A DNA stretch of 64,000 nucleotides. Origin: Hemileia vastatrix. Taxonomy: Eukaryota; Basidiomycota; Pucciniomycetes; Pucciniales; Zaghouaniaceae. How positions within the stretch are numbered: position 1 is the stretch's first letter; every line of letters begins with the position of its first letter. The position numbers and the translations under genes are program-made. The stretch covers positions 682,001-746,000 of the forward strand of contig JASXTE010000021.1 in assembly GCA_030280995.1 (NCBI GenBank). The letters run 5' to 3'. Below are positions 44,343-56,192 of this stretch, one piece after another. The notes under the pieces are model-generated. The model saw only the letters and a program-made list of their open reading frames with translations. It was not told the origin of the DNA and searched no databases.

Positions 44343-47300
44343 ATAGGGCTGATCAGTCTAGTGCTGTAATCTCTCCTCAAGAAGAAATCCCGGATTGCAG
44401 TAGTTCAGCTCAAGTGGAGATATATCAAGTGGAATCTCAACTTTTTGTAGATAATATTACTTAATTATGTCAATTTTTGTCAAATTATTTGTCTGGTTTC
44501 AGTTTTTCTTCAAGTTTTTCTCTCAAGTTTATTTCAAGTTCTGAAGATTTTTTAGGGAAAATTTTGTTGGAGCGGAAAAGTTTTGGAGTGGTGGCAAATG
44601 GTTCTAAAATTAAGTCCTCCCAATTGTGCACCGCTAAGGTTTCTTCTACACCTTTCAAAAACATTACCATGGCCACACATGTGAGCATTGGGAACACCCC
44701 TGGTTGTTTTTCTAAGAATAGCAAGAAACAATTTGACAAAAATCAAGAAAAAAATCTCAAGATAAATTAAAATCAACAAAAAAATTATTTATGTAAAGAT
44801 ATTGTCAATAGGGTTGAGCCTACTTGGCATTCTGGTAACCTCCTGCATGAGGATAGACTGCCAACTTTTCATAATTTTGATTATTCTTTTCTTATTTCTA
44901 AAAATAAAAATCAAATTAAAAATTGTCTGCATAATGAAAATCTAGATAACATTATTTTTTAAAATTCCAATAATTCTGTTTCTAAAAACTTTAATAATTC
45001 TTTTTCAAAAAATAAAAATAAAAATAAAACTGATAAAATTTATTTATCTGATTCTAATAATTCTTTTTGTAAAAATTCTGTTACTCTTAATTCTGATGAA
45101 GATGAAGATTCTGTTGATGAAAGGAGCTCAATTCCTCAAGTACATGTGGAAGTGGAAGTGGAAAAATATAAGAAGGTTGCTGTGAAAGTTAAACCAATCA
45201 ATGAAGCGCTGCCAAATGGATTGAATCCGCCGTTGAAGAGACCACTTTTGTCAAGAGATCCATATGAAACTCCTTTAAGAAAGAATCCGCCTGAATTTTC
45301 TGAAACGTCAAGAATTACTTTTGATAGGATTGGTGTTGTAAATTTTGGGCCACAGGGTTGGTTATCTGGTGAGGGGATGAACTTGTTGTTGGATGTGATG
45401 GTGTTGAGCGAGAAGGCTATTGCATTTGTGGAAGAAGAGGGGGGTTTTTTAAAGCATTCTTATGGTGAGACTTACAAGATTCCAGTTGTTTCTCATGAAC
45501 CTTGGCAACTCAAGCCAATTCCGATACCTGCTGCTCTTAAAGATGATTATATTGAAGTTGTTAGGGAAAGGATTAGGACTGGACTTTATGAACAATCGTC
45601 ATCAAGTTATTCAAGTCCAGTTTTTTGTATCAAGAAGCCTAATGGAAAGCTTAGAGTGGTTCATGATCTTAGGGAATTGAATAGGGTGGCTATAAAAGAT
45701 GCTGGTATTCCTCCAAGTGCCGAGGAATTTGTTGATGCTTTTTCTGGAAGGGTATGTTATGGTTTGGGTGATATTATGGGGGGCTATGATGAAAGAGAAT
45801 TACATCCGGATTCAAGACCTCTGAAAACTTTTGATACTCCTCTTGGATGGTTACAGCTGACTAGATTACCTCAAGGTGCTACTAATTCTGTTGCTGTTTA
45901 TCAAGCACAAATGGCTTGGATTCTTCAAGATGAAATTCCACAGTATGCTGGTATATTTATTGATTATGGTGGAATTAAAGGTCCTTCAACTGATTATGAT
46001 AATGAAGTGTTGGAGGAGAATCCAGGTATTAGGAGGTTTATTTGGGAGTATGCAGTAACTTTGGAAAGGATGTTGTTTAGGATTGAAGAAGCTGGTTTAA
46101 CTATTTCCGGTTCTAAATTTTCTTGTTGTGTTCCAGCTTTAGAGATTCTTGGTCATGTGGTGTGTAGGGAAGGCCGAATTATGTCAAAGAAGAAAGTCAA
46201 CAAAATTCAATCTTGGCCGAGACCTAGAAACACTACTGAAGTTAGAGTATTTTTGGGAGTATGTGTTTATGTTAGGATGTTTATTAGGGATTTCTAATTA
46301 TTGGCTGCTCCATTGAGAAGGTTAACTAGGAAGGATGCTGATTGTAATTGGGATGAAGCTTGTGAAGAAGCTTTTTTTAAGTTGAAGAAGGTGGTTGGTG
46401 AAGATATTATTCTTCATAAGTTGGATTATGGTGAAGGAGCTGGTAGGATTTATTTAGCTGTTGATTCTAGTCAGCTGGCGGCTGGTGCAGTGCTTTCTCA
46501 GATGGATAAGGATGGTTATATTAGACCAGTTAGGTATGAATCTTTAGTTTTTACTGAGGTGGAATCAAGATATTCACAACCAAATTTGGAACTCTGTGGT
46601 GTGGCAAAAATTTTAAAGAAACTTCAAAATATCTTATGGGGTCAAAATTTTGAACTTCAAGTGGATGCTAAATCTTTAATTCAGATGATTAATTCACCTA
46701 GTTTACCTAATGCTCCAATGACTAGGTGGGTAGCTTTTATTCAACATTTTTCATTTGATTTAGTGCACAGGCCTGGAAAATCTTTCACTATGCCTGATGG
46801 ATTGTCAAGAAGACCACCTACAGTAGATGATTCTGATTCAGAAGAGTTTGATAAAGATATACCTATAATCAAGGCCAGTACCAAGGGTTCTGAGGGCTTT
46901 CCATACCTCCCCCATGAGGTTAAACTGGCTGGTTCTATTTTTGTTGAATTTGATGAAGTTGATGATCTAGTTGATCATGAGGTTTTTGTAGATGAGGATG
47001 GTGTGGTTGTTTGGGATAATTGGAAGTTGGTTAATGGTGTTTATAATTGGGGTCTGAAGGAGGATAGTGGTAGCATGGAAAAATGTTTGAATGAGGTGGA
47101 TTATGTGAATTTCAGCAAACAGCCGAATGCTCAGAGAATGATTGCTCATTCACAAGTGGGAGATATTGGGGACAGGGAGGTTCCTTTGGATGTTATATTA
47201 TTGGATTTTTCTGATGAAATTTGGGGCCAGACTGGGTTTTATTTTTTAAAGGGGAAATATTTGTTGTCTCTGGGAAAACCAGAAGAATGTGATGAAGATG

Positions 47301-48493
47301 AATGGGTGGCTATCAAAAAGAAGTCACCTGGTTTTTATTTTTCCGGCAGAAGGTTGATTAAAAGAAGACATCTGAATCCTCAAGTTGTTGTATCTCAATG
47401 AAAAGGTCAAGAATTGGTGATGAAATCTCTTCATGAAGATTTAGGGCATAGGGGCTTTGGAGAAACTTATAAGCGGATTGCTGATAGATTTTGGTGGCCT
47501 GGAATGAAGATGGCTGTTAGATCTTGGGTTCAGTCATGTGAAGAATGTCAGAGAAGAAGTTATTTAAGGCCAAAAGAACCTGGAAATGCTGCTGGTGAAA
47601 ATACTATCTTTGGACGGGTTAGTTTGGATGCTGTTCACATCAAGGAAGGTAAATATAAGTACTTGATTGTGGCAAGGGATGATTTGTCAGGTTGGGTTGA
47701 GGCTTTCCCTCTAATTAGTTTATCTGCTAAAAATGTAGCAGAATTTTTGATGAAGGAATGGGTGTATAGGTATGGTGTTATGAAGTTGGTAACTGTTGAT
47801 GGAGGCTCCGAGTTTGGTGCAGACTTCAAGGAAGCTGTCTCAAAAATTGGCTCAAAGGTTAGGGTTGCGACCCCATATTATCCTGAAGCAGAAGGAATGG
47901 TTGAAAGGGGGAATCAAGTTATTAAGGATGCTTTGGTTAAAATGTGTGTAAAAAGTGCTGAAAAGTGGAGGCATTATTTACCCCTTGTTTTATTTGCTGA
48001 CAGGATTACCACCAAGAGGACAACTGGTTATTCTCCTTATGAATTAGTTTTTGGTCAGAAAGCTGCTTTACTGGTTGATCTTGAAGCTGAATCTTATCTT
48101 GGTGTTGATTGCAATGTAGTCAAAACTACTGAAGATTTGCTCTGTGCTAGAATGCAACAGTTAGAAAAGAAGGAGGAATATTTGGAGAAGGCATACAATA
48201 GGATGATCAAGATCAGGGATCAGTCTGTCAGGTATTGGGATCAAAGGTTGGCTCATAGACTCAGGAAGCCTTTGAGGCCTGGTGATATGGTGTTGGTGTA
48301 TAATAGGAGCTTGGAAAGTCAGTGGGGGAAAATGTTTGCTGATAGATGGAATGGACCATATAGGATTAGAGAACAGGTTTCTGGTGGTTCATATGTTTTG
48401 GAAGAACTGGATGGTGTTGTCTTAAAGAAGAGGGTAGCTGCTGATCAAGTAAAGAAGTTTTACCCTAGGGGCACAAAGAGTGCTGAAGTTTGA
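44343..48493 (+). pseudogene. Element A pol: RT, RNase H, integrase
   Basis: A single frame apart from stops. The N-terminal 800 nt is low-complexity with several stops. From 45146 it is open except TAA 46295 and TGA 47399. RT: RVVHDLRELNRV (about 45650), LPQGATNSVAVYQ, and FIDYGGIKGP (about 45955), where the second Asp of the YxDD catalytic pair is Tyr. RNase H: LAVDSSQLAAGAVLSQ (about 46457). Integrase: HEDLGHRGF / CEECQRR zinc region (47430-47550), core LDAV, VDGGSEF and GMVERGN (47630-47900), and GPY/F module WNGPYRIRE (about 48349). The frame ends without a chromodomain. The FIDD-x-x-IKGP context is typical of a basidiomycete Ty3 lineage (from memory). Confidence 0.92.
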
Positions 48494-50158
48494 CTCTGAA
48501 ATGAGGATAAACTACAACATCAATCTTTTAGGAAATCTCACAGTCTTTTGAAAAATAAATCATTACTTCAATTTTAAAATTTTATTATGTGGTTAAAATA
48601 TTAGGGGGAAACAAATTTTGTCAGGAGTGTTCACAGGGGAACCTTCTAGATTTTATATTGGTAAGTTTGGGGGTAATTGATGAGTTGGCAGCTCTATTCA
48701 CAATTACCCCATAATGTTTGTTTCCAACCCTTCTCTATTTCTAGTTGAATCCTGGCTTTGTTTTTTGTTATAAAGGTAGTCCTCTATGACTATAAGCCGG
48801 AACCTTACGTCAACACAGCACAATCTTTTGGAAGTCTGGATTCAAGAATTTTGTTTTGTTTCATTCTTTTTTGTTGTATTGCAGTGGATGATCACTTGTG
48901 GTCTCCAATCAATTTTACAAATTGGAGGGATCCCACCCGGTGATCATTAGTTTGTTTTCTTGATTTTCATTAAATTATCATTTTTCAAATCTTCAAATTT
49001 TCAAAAAAAAATTTAAAAAAAAAAAATTATTTTCAAAATTTAATTTTCATAAAAAAAAAATTATTATTTTCAAAAATAATTTTTTTTCAAAAATTTCATT
49101 TTATGTTATATTTTTAAATTTGCTTTCGTGTGTATCCACAATCAAGGTGTACTTGGATGTGGGTATGATGTCAGGGGTTCAGCTCATCCAAATGGCTGGG
49201 GGACATCTTTTATTTTTTTTATTTATCTTTAATTTTATTTACCTTTTTCTTTTATTATATATTTATTTTATTTAATCTGCTAGTCCATCAAGACTTAAAA
49301 CTGAAATTCTTTTCAAGATCATTTATGATTGGTCCAAAACTTCAAGACCGTGGAAAACTGAAGATGTCAATAAAACTAGGAATTATAATGGTCAAGATTT
49401 GAGGAGGATTTCTTTTAGTTAGAAGTGTTCATTGGGGAACCTTCTAGATTTTATATTGGCAAGTTTGGGGGTAATTGATGAGTTGGAAACTCTATACACA
49501 ATTACCCCACAAAGTTTGTCTATATGCTTTTTTGTTTATAGATTGATCTCTAGCATTGGTTTTGTGATGCAGGTGGAAGTCCTCTAAGACTATAAACTGG
49601 TGATTTTTGCGCTTGATGACTCAAGAAAATTCAAGTGGAGGTTGTTTTTGGAAATTAGAGGACCTCATGGCAATGTTCAGATCATTGCAGTTCTGGCTCA
49701 GTGGAGATGAAAGCCCACTCTCTAAATTTTCTTTTCTGTAGTTGGTGATTTTGGAAATTGGAGGACCTCATGGCGATGTCCAGATCATTGCAGTTCTGGC
49801 TCAGTGGAGATGAAAGCCCACTCTCTAAATTTTCTTTTCTGTAGTTGGTGATTTTGGAAATTGGAGGACCTCATGGCAATGTCCAGATCATTGCAGTTCT
49901 GGCTCAGTGGAGATGAAAGCCCACTCTCTTAATTTTTTTTTTGTTGGAGGTGAATGGTAGAGGAGTTTGGAGGACCTCATGGAGGTGTCTAGATCATTGC
50001 AGGTCTAGCTCAGTAGGGTTTAAAGCCTACTTTTTCATACTCAGCGGATTGAAGCATCAAAAATCAAGTGGAGTTAACTTTAGAAGCAAAATTTTTATTG
50101 AAATGATGGTGAAAAAGTTTTTTATGTGATTCAGAATGGAATGGGGACATTCCATATT
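48494..50158 (+). repeat. Element A 3' untranslated region with repeats
   Basis: A long non-coding tail. A segment of about 100 bp at 48620-48720 recurs at 49418-49520; each copy contains GGGGTAATTG and CAATTACCCC, able to form a 10-bp stem. A tandem array of four units of about 103 bp (GGAGGACCTCATGGCAATGT...) lies at 49648-50040. Poly-A/T patches lie between. Confidence 0.85.
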
Positions 50159-50168
50159 GGAGGGAGGA
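50159..50168 (+). promoter_or_regulatory. Polypurine tract of element A
   Basis: GGAGGGAGGA directly abuts the 3' LTR start (TGTGG at 50169). Confidence 0.85.
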
Positions 50169-51604
50169 TGTGGCACTCCAAATCTGGGTAGGCTACTTAG
50201 GTGAAAATTTGATTGGACCTTGGTTGGAAGAAAATCATGGTGTTAGCAGGTGTTAATTTGGTTGAAGGGAGTTAACTGGAGTTTTTTTTGGGTGGATTTA
50301 TGGTGATTTTTGGAGGATTTATGGTGATTTTTTGGAGGATTTATGGTGTTTTGGAATGGATATATGTTGGTATTCCTATTTTTATTTGATGGTTTCATGG
50401 ATTGGGTATTGGGTTTACTGGATTTTCTAGGTCTCTCTTGGTATTTTTGGTGGATTCAGTGTGCTCATGGAGTAGCCATTTTTTTCTGGTGCGCTCCAGT
50501 GCGCTCTGGTTTGCTCCAGTGATTTTCCGGTGCAAAAGCGAAGTGTACTGAAAAAATTCTGTCATTGTGGAAAAGTTTGGTAATGGTGAAAAGATTAACT
50601 CACTCTGGCCAAATTAGCTCATTATGGCAAAAAGAGCTCATTGTGGCAAAATTTGCTCACAATGGGAAAGTCTGATCACCAGTGCAAAGTTTGGTCACTG
50701 CAGAAAAGTCTGGGCACTGTGGTAAAGCTTGGTCACTGTAGGAAAGTCTGATCACCAGTGCAAAGTTTGGTCACTTCAGAAAAGTCTGGGCACTGTGGTA
50801 AAGTTTGGTCACTGTAGAAAAGTCTGATCACCAGTGCAAAGTTTGGTCACTGCAGAAAAGTTTGGCTATTGTGGCAAAATTTGGTTAGAATTTATCATGC
50901 TTGTTAGATCAATAGTTTATTGTAGATCCTATGCATGTAGGGTATTGTTGGAAAGGTCTGGAGGAGTAGAATCAGATAGAAGAAGGAGAATCTTAGTCTT
51001 CTACATTTTTTTTGTCTTTTAGTTCCGATAACAAGGGTCTTTTTGATAATTAACAATATTTAACATATAACAACAATTATAATAAAAAATATCAACATAT
51101 AGGGTACCATTGGATATCTCTCATCCTTGGTGACTCAAATTTATTTCTTTTCTTATAAAACTTATAAAATAAAAATATAATAAGGAACACTCTTTAATTT
51201 TGGTGGGAAACTGGGTAAATCTTGGGCAGACCTTTAATAAGGCACCTTTGAACAGATCATCCCAAGGGTAGTTTCTGGGGAACTTTACTGTACTTTTCAG
51301 TCTCTGGGGCAAGTGTTGCAGCTTGTTCTAAGTATTTTCTGTGACTTGTATCAGTATAATCTGGTATAAGGTATTTGTTTTGGGGGTGTAATCATTTATT
51401 GCACTTATTTTTTTCTATATTATAGGTTTCCAACACTTTCAAAATCTTTCTCTCTGATTTTCAACTTATCCAACTCTTCAAGAAGATCTTCAAGCTTAGT
51501 TAATTGAATCTTACATTTACTTAGAGGGACAGGGATTTATTTTTGTTTTTCCAACTCCCTTGGATTCTGCCTGCAGCAAGGCGACTGTAGGAGTCTACTC
51601 TACA
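50169..51604 (+). repeat. 3' LTR of A
   Basis: 1436 bp, same ends and internal minisatellite as the 5' LTR. Confidence 0.95.
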
Positions 51605-51651
51605 CCGTTGGACCTCTGTAAGAACCTTCTAGACCAAGAGACCCTTTGACA
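51605..51651 (+). repeat. 5' LTR of B, piece 3
   Basis: This is the end of the B LTR (CTAGACCAAGAGACCCTTTG then ACA) after the element A insertion; it matches 60815-60861. Confidence 0.85.
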
Positions 51652-52639
51652 CTTGAGGCCCTTTCTAAATTGTTGAGGGCACATTGTTATCTTGAGGCCG
51701 GAGACTGAGGGACCATTAAAATTGAGGTACCTATAGGGATGGGTGGACAACAAAAAGCACAAACATCATCAAACATGTGACTTATTTTTTTCCTGAAAAT
51801 GGGAATCAAACCGCACTCCAAAGTTTATGTTCATATATTGGAAATAGTTATATATATTTGTGATAATTATATTGATTACTATTTGTGGGTCACTTTGCAC
51901 TTTTCATAGTCTACATATATCTTTTTGCTCAGCACTCTGTAAGTGGCATTAACTTGCTCATTTTACAGGGGGAGGTGCCTGGTAAATTTTTATTTTATTT
52001 TTTCCTAGTTGACCAAGATAGAACTATATTGTTCTTAGAACTAGAAGTGATATAAATTTTTTTTAAAATTAATTATATTATATTTTCTTTTATTTCAGCT
52101 AACCTTTGTCCTGATAAATTGAAATAATATATTTTTTTTCAGTTGACAAATTGTCCTGGCAATAAATTAGTATAAAAAATTAATTAAAATTAATTATATT
52201 AAATTTATTTCATTTGACTATAATTCCTGATAATTAGATTATTTCAGTTGACATTAAGTCCTGGTAATTAAAATAATTTTCAGTTTACATTAAGTCCTGG
52301 TTATTAAATTTTTTTTCAAGTTGATTTTAATCCTGATAATTATCAAAATTTACATTACTAATTAAAAATTAATTTTATTATTTCAGTTGATTTATTTTAA
52401 TCCTGGTTATAAAATTTATCATAAATTAATAAAAATTGTGATTATTATTTCAGTTGATTTTTGTCCTGAAAAACATTATATTTTAAATTATTCCTTTTGA
52501 TTGAAAAATCCTGAAAATTAATTATATAGTAGAATTTTTTTTCTCTTATTTTTCTTTAAATAAAGAAAAAATAATAACTAATTAATTCTTAATCTTTCTT
52601 TCTCTCAGTTCAAGTTACTTTAAACTTTAACTGATTAAG
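51652..52639 (+). repeat. B primer site and leader with iterated motif
   Basis: A decayed primer site (TGAGGCCCTTTCTAAATT, 51654) is followed by sequence homologous to 38280-38610 of B'. The CAGTTGA...TCCTG array at 52010-52530 has about nine copies. No gene is present. Confidence 0.75.
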
Positions 52640-55119
52640 GTGCTTCTGCTGGCCATGATGAGGAACTGGACTTAATTGATTATAATGAAGCTTCTTCTGT
52701 AACTTCTCCTTTGAATACAAAATTGGCTCAAATTAATCAATTACAGGACCAATCAGGATGTAGAAATGCAGGAGGTGGAAATATTAGTGGAGAAAACTGC
52801 TCAGGACCAAAAGCCTTCTATCAACCCCCACAGAAGAGCTTCCAAAAGGCTTCAAAATAGAAAAGATGCCCTTAACTCAGCAAGTAAAAAATCTCTCCAC
52901 TCACATCATGGAATTGAGGACAGAAAACCTCAAGCTGAGGTCAAAGACAGATTCTCTAGAAGAAAAGGTAAGAAAGATAGAGTCTTTCCTTCAAGAGAAG
53001 AGGAGACCTCCTCCCCCCAGTGACCTTTCACAATTGGCTCCCCAGCAACCAGAAAAGGTGGAAGTGTCAAAGTGGCAGTGGGATTGGTTTAACACCCAGT
53101 GAGATTATCCTTCCCAGCAACAGCAACCTCAAATGCCTCAGGCAGGTCCATCAAGAACCAATCAGTTCAACCCCACACCTCCTCACCCTTATCAAGGAGG
53201 AAGAAAGAGAAAAAACAACATTCAGTTCTTGCCCAAGCCTTGGTAAGCCCCTCTATTGAATCTCAAGTACCATTTCTTGTTGCTGATTCAGTTCCTTCAG
53301 GTAATTCTGGAAGAGGATATGAAACTGTGAGACCAGTAGAGGCTGATAGTAGTAGAAAAATTTCTCAATCCTCTAATGTATCTAATCCTTTGGTTTTGAT
53401 TGCTACTTCAATTATAAATCTTGATATGGCTGTTATAGATGAGACACTTGATCCTGAGTTTTATGAGAGTCTGGAAAGTTATTCTGTTTCCCTATTGATA
53501 AATACTCCAGATGTGGCAATAATTAATGATGAATATTTGAGTGATATTATTGCTAAACAAAATCATATTATGAACAACATGCAATTGACTCAGAAATTTA
53601 ATAGTTTATTAACTGAACAGGGTTACCAATCATTGAGGAGTGAATTGAAGAGAGTTTCTGATGATTTATTTAATTACAAAGTAACTCATGAAAATAAAGT
53701 TTCTTTATGGAAAAATATCAAAAATTATTTGTCTTAATTACAAGACACTGTGTCCATCTGTTGCCAGGAGCTAGAGGGAAATAAGTTGAGCTTGAAAAGA
53801 TTGAGTGACCATTATTCATCTTTTCAAAATAAGAACCAGTTATCTTTTTCAACTATCAATGAGACTTTAACTAGTATTCCAAGAGTGAAGACTAGGCTAA
53901 AAATCATTGAAGAGAAATTGAATTCATTGTTACATGACCAAAAGTATTCTGAAATTTCTTTTAAAGAACCTGTTTCACAGGATACTCCAATTGTACCTGT
54001 CCCTAGTTCATCTTAAGTAAAATTAGGGCCAGAAATGCCTGTTGATATCACTGAGTTTCCATCAAAAATTGATGATGTACCAGGTTCTTCCACAGAAAGA
54101 TTAAACAATGAAATTCATTCCCAATTGGAGAAATTACAGCTCCTTCTTACTCAGAAACAAGCTTGTACTAAGGAGACTACTTCAAATCAAAAGAATTGGC
54201 CAAAATTTGACCAGTATCCAACATTTGATGGTCACTCTTCCTCTGATTGGCAGCGATTCATTTGCAGAATTGATAACTTAAAAAATTCTTACAAAATCCC
54301 AGATGAGAAAATTGTGTCTAAATTAATTTCTTTATTTACCAATGTAGCCCTAATTTGGTATGAATCTGTTCTCTTGGATAAGGATGACTACTCATGGGAA
54401 GATTGGAAAAAATTAATCAGAGCACACTTTGGTGACTGCAAGTTTAGGATGGCTCAAGAAAGGCAGTATGAAGAAACTAAATATAGCTCTTCTACTGACA
54501 ATAATATTGAGTTTCTAATGAAACTTGTAAAAATCTTGAGGGCAATGGACACAAATATGGAGTTTGAGTTATGGAAGGACAGGATCCTCTATAAATTACC
54601 CATGTCTTTGAGAGAATTAATAGTCGCTTGGACTGAATTCTCCAGAGAACTTTCTTCTTTCATTAATACTTGTAATGAGATCCTTCTAAACAACAAGTAT
54701 GAATCCAGAAGATTCATTCCTAGTACTCCTTTGGAGAAGCCCTCCAATTACCAACAGAAACCTCTGGAAAAGGTTGGTAAACCTTCTGCCCCTGTTGCAC
54801 CTAAAAAGTATGAAACAAACACTTGCTTCAAGTGCAGCAAGCTGTGGAAGAAACGTCATGTTTGTGACAAGAAGATCAATCTGTTTGAACAAACTGAGGA
54901 ACATGCTGATGACACAATAGCACTGGATGATACTTCAAGTGATTGTTCCAGCAATATTTTAAATGAATCTCAGCAGGAAGTTTTGATGCTTGAAGAGGAT
55001 ATTCATTATTTAAATACTATTAATATTGAGAATAATTATTTATCTACTGTAGAGGATGCTGAGATCATAAAAAAACTTGAGGATAGCTCAATTGTTATTG
55101 CCCCTCTCATGGCACCCGT
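52640..55119 (+). pseudogene. B gag-protease, broken by solo LTR
   Basis: An acidic head (52640-52750) is followed by a basic region with a coiled-coil-like stretch (STHIMELRTENLKLRSKTDS, 52900-52960) and KVEVSKWQWDW. Collinear blocks with B' run to 54016. The capsid-like region (54190-54720, SLFTNVALIWYESVLLDKDD) and zinc knuckle CFKCSKLWKKRHVC (about 54827) follow. The acidic linker leads to the protease, cut after APV at 55119 and resumed at 56193. Frames shift and stop at several places (53735, 54014). Confidence 0.88.
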
Positions 55120-56192
55120 TGTGGTCTTCCAACATTGGTAGGGGCCTTTGTTGCATGATTTGGCGCTGTTTTGTGCATGTCTTAATTGACATCTGTTAAG
55201 GAATTGGGCATTTTTCTGGTTTTATTCCGTGGATATTGGGTCTGTGGGTAGGTGGGTACTATCATTGGATAGCACCAGTTTTTATCTATATTTTATGTCT
55301 TGAAGACATTTTTCATATTCTAAGTTTTAAGGGGTCATTTCCTCATTTTTCATTTATAAAAGATAGCTGTTTAATTTTGTTTTTTGTGTTTTATAAGCTA
55401 ACCTTAAGTCTTAGGGTTAGGTTCTTAGTACCATTGGATAGAGCTAATTTTTTTCTATATTTCATGTCTCAATGTTGTTATAGTGAAATTCCGTGTTTTA
55501 AAGGTTTTAGTAGTTGTAGCTAATTTTTCTAAGTAGATTAGTTGTTTTTATTGGTTTTCTGGCTTCAGGGAGGCTGGGCCGCTTCAGGCGGCATCTCTAA
55601 CGTCGGGCGGCCCGCCCGCCTCTGTTTTAGGAGGTTGGGGAGAGCTTTAAGAGGGTTTTTTATTCAATTTGGTGGGTGCGCATGGGCTCTTAGATAGTGG
55701 TCTGTGTTTAAATAGTGAATAAGACAGTTTGGGGCAACCTTAATTATCATACAACCATCCAGAGGTGATATCCTTGTTCCTCACTCAGTTTTCACTGTTT
55801 TCAGGCCACAATTTGGCTGTGTTTGTTGCAAGTGAGTTTTTCATTTAACTTAACATTGGAAACTGTTTCTCTGTTAAAGTCTTGCAAGCTATAGCAAGTA
55901 TTATCGCAGTCTCTGGTGTGGATTTGAAGCCTACATCAAGTATCTTTGCTGTCTCTGGTGTGGACATTGTTCTACATTTCAGTTCTTTGGTCTGGTAGTC
56001 TATCTGGGGACTACTTTCTTGGCTCATCAAGAAGTCAAGTGTGTTGAAAAAGGGGTTTAGCAAAACAGGAACCAACTTACTTTAGCAAGTAAATCTTACT
56101 CTATTTTTCTAAAGGGACAGGGGATTTTCTCTCTGGTTTTTCACCAACTCCCTTGGTCAAGGCCTATAGCTAGTACTATAGGATTGTCTACA
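55120..56192 (+). mobile_element. Solo LTR of an A-related Ty3 family
   Basis: It runs from TGTGGTCTTCC to GTCTACA and is inserted just before the protease DSG motif of B. Flanks CCGT (55116-55119) and CCAT (56193-56196) suggest a 4-bp duplication. The terminal 90 bp resemble LTR A. Internally it has a GC-rich patch at about 55568-55622 and a duplicated CTCTGGTGTGGA phrase near 55912-55965. No coding sequence. Confidence 0.85.

Larger units (their letters stand above)
40122..51604 (+). mobile_element. Ty3/gypsy element A, complete with paired LTRs
   Basis: 11.48 kb with two 1436-bp LTRs, PBS, gag-protease, frameshift site, pol, a long 3' untranslated region and a PPT. It is inserted in the 5' LTR of B; flanks CCAT (40118-40121) and CCGT (51605-51608) look like a 4-bp duplication with one change. 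The 3' LTR of B has the uninterrupted site (CCGT, 60815-60818). Confidence 0.95.

Noticed and set aside
49941..50129. Short ORF in the 3' tail of element A
   Set aside because: It lies over the last unit of a non-coding tandem repeat and is not preserved in the other units.
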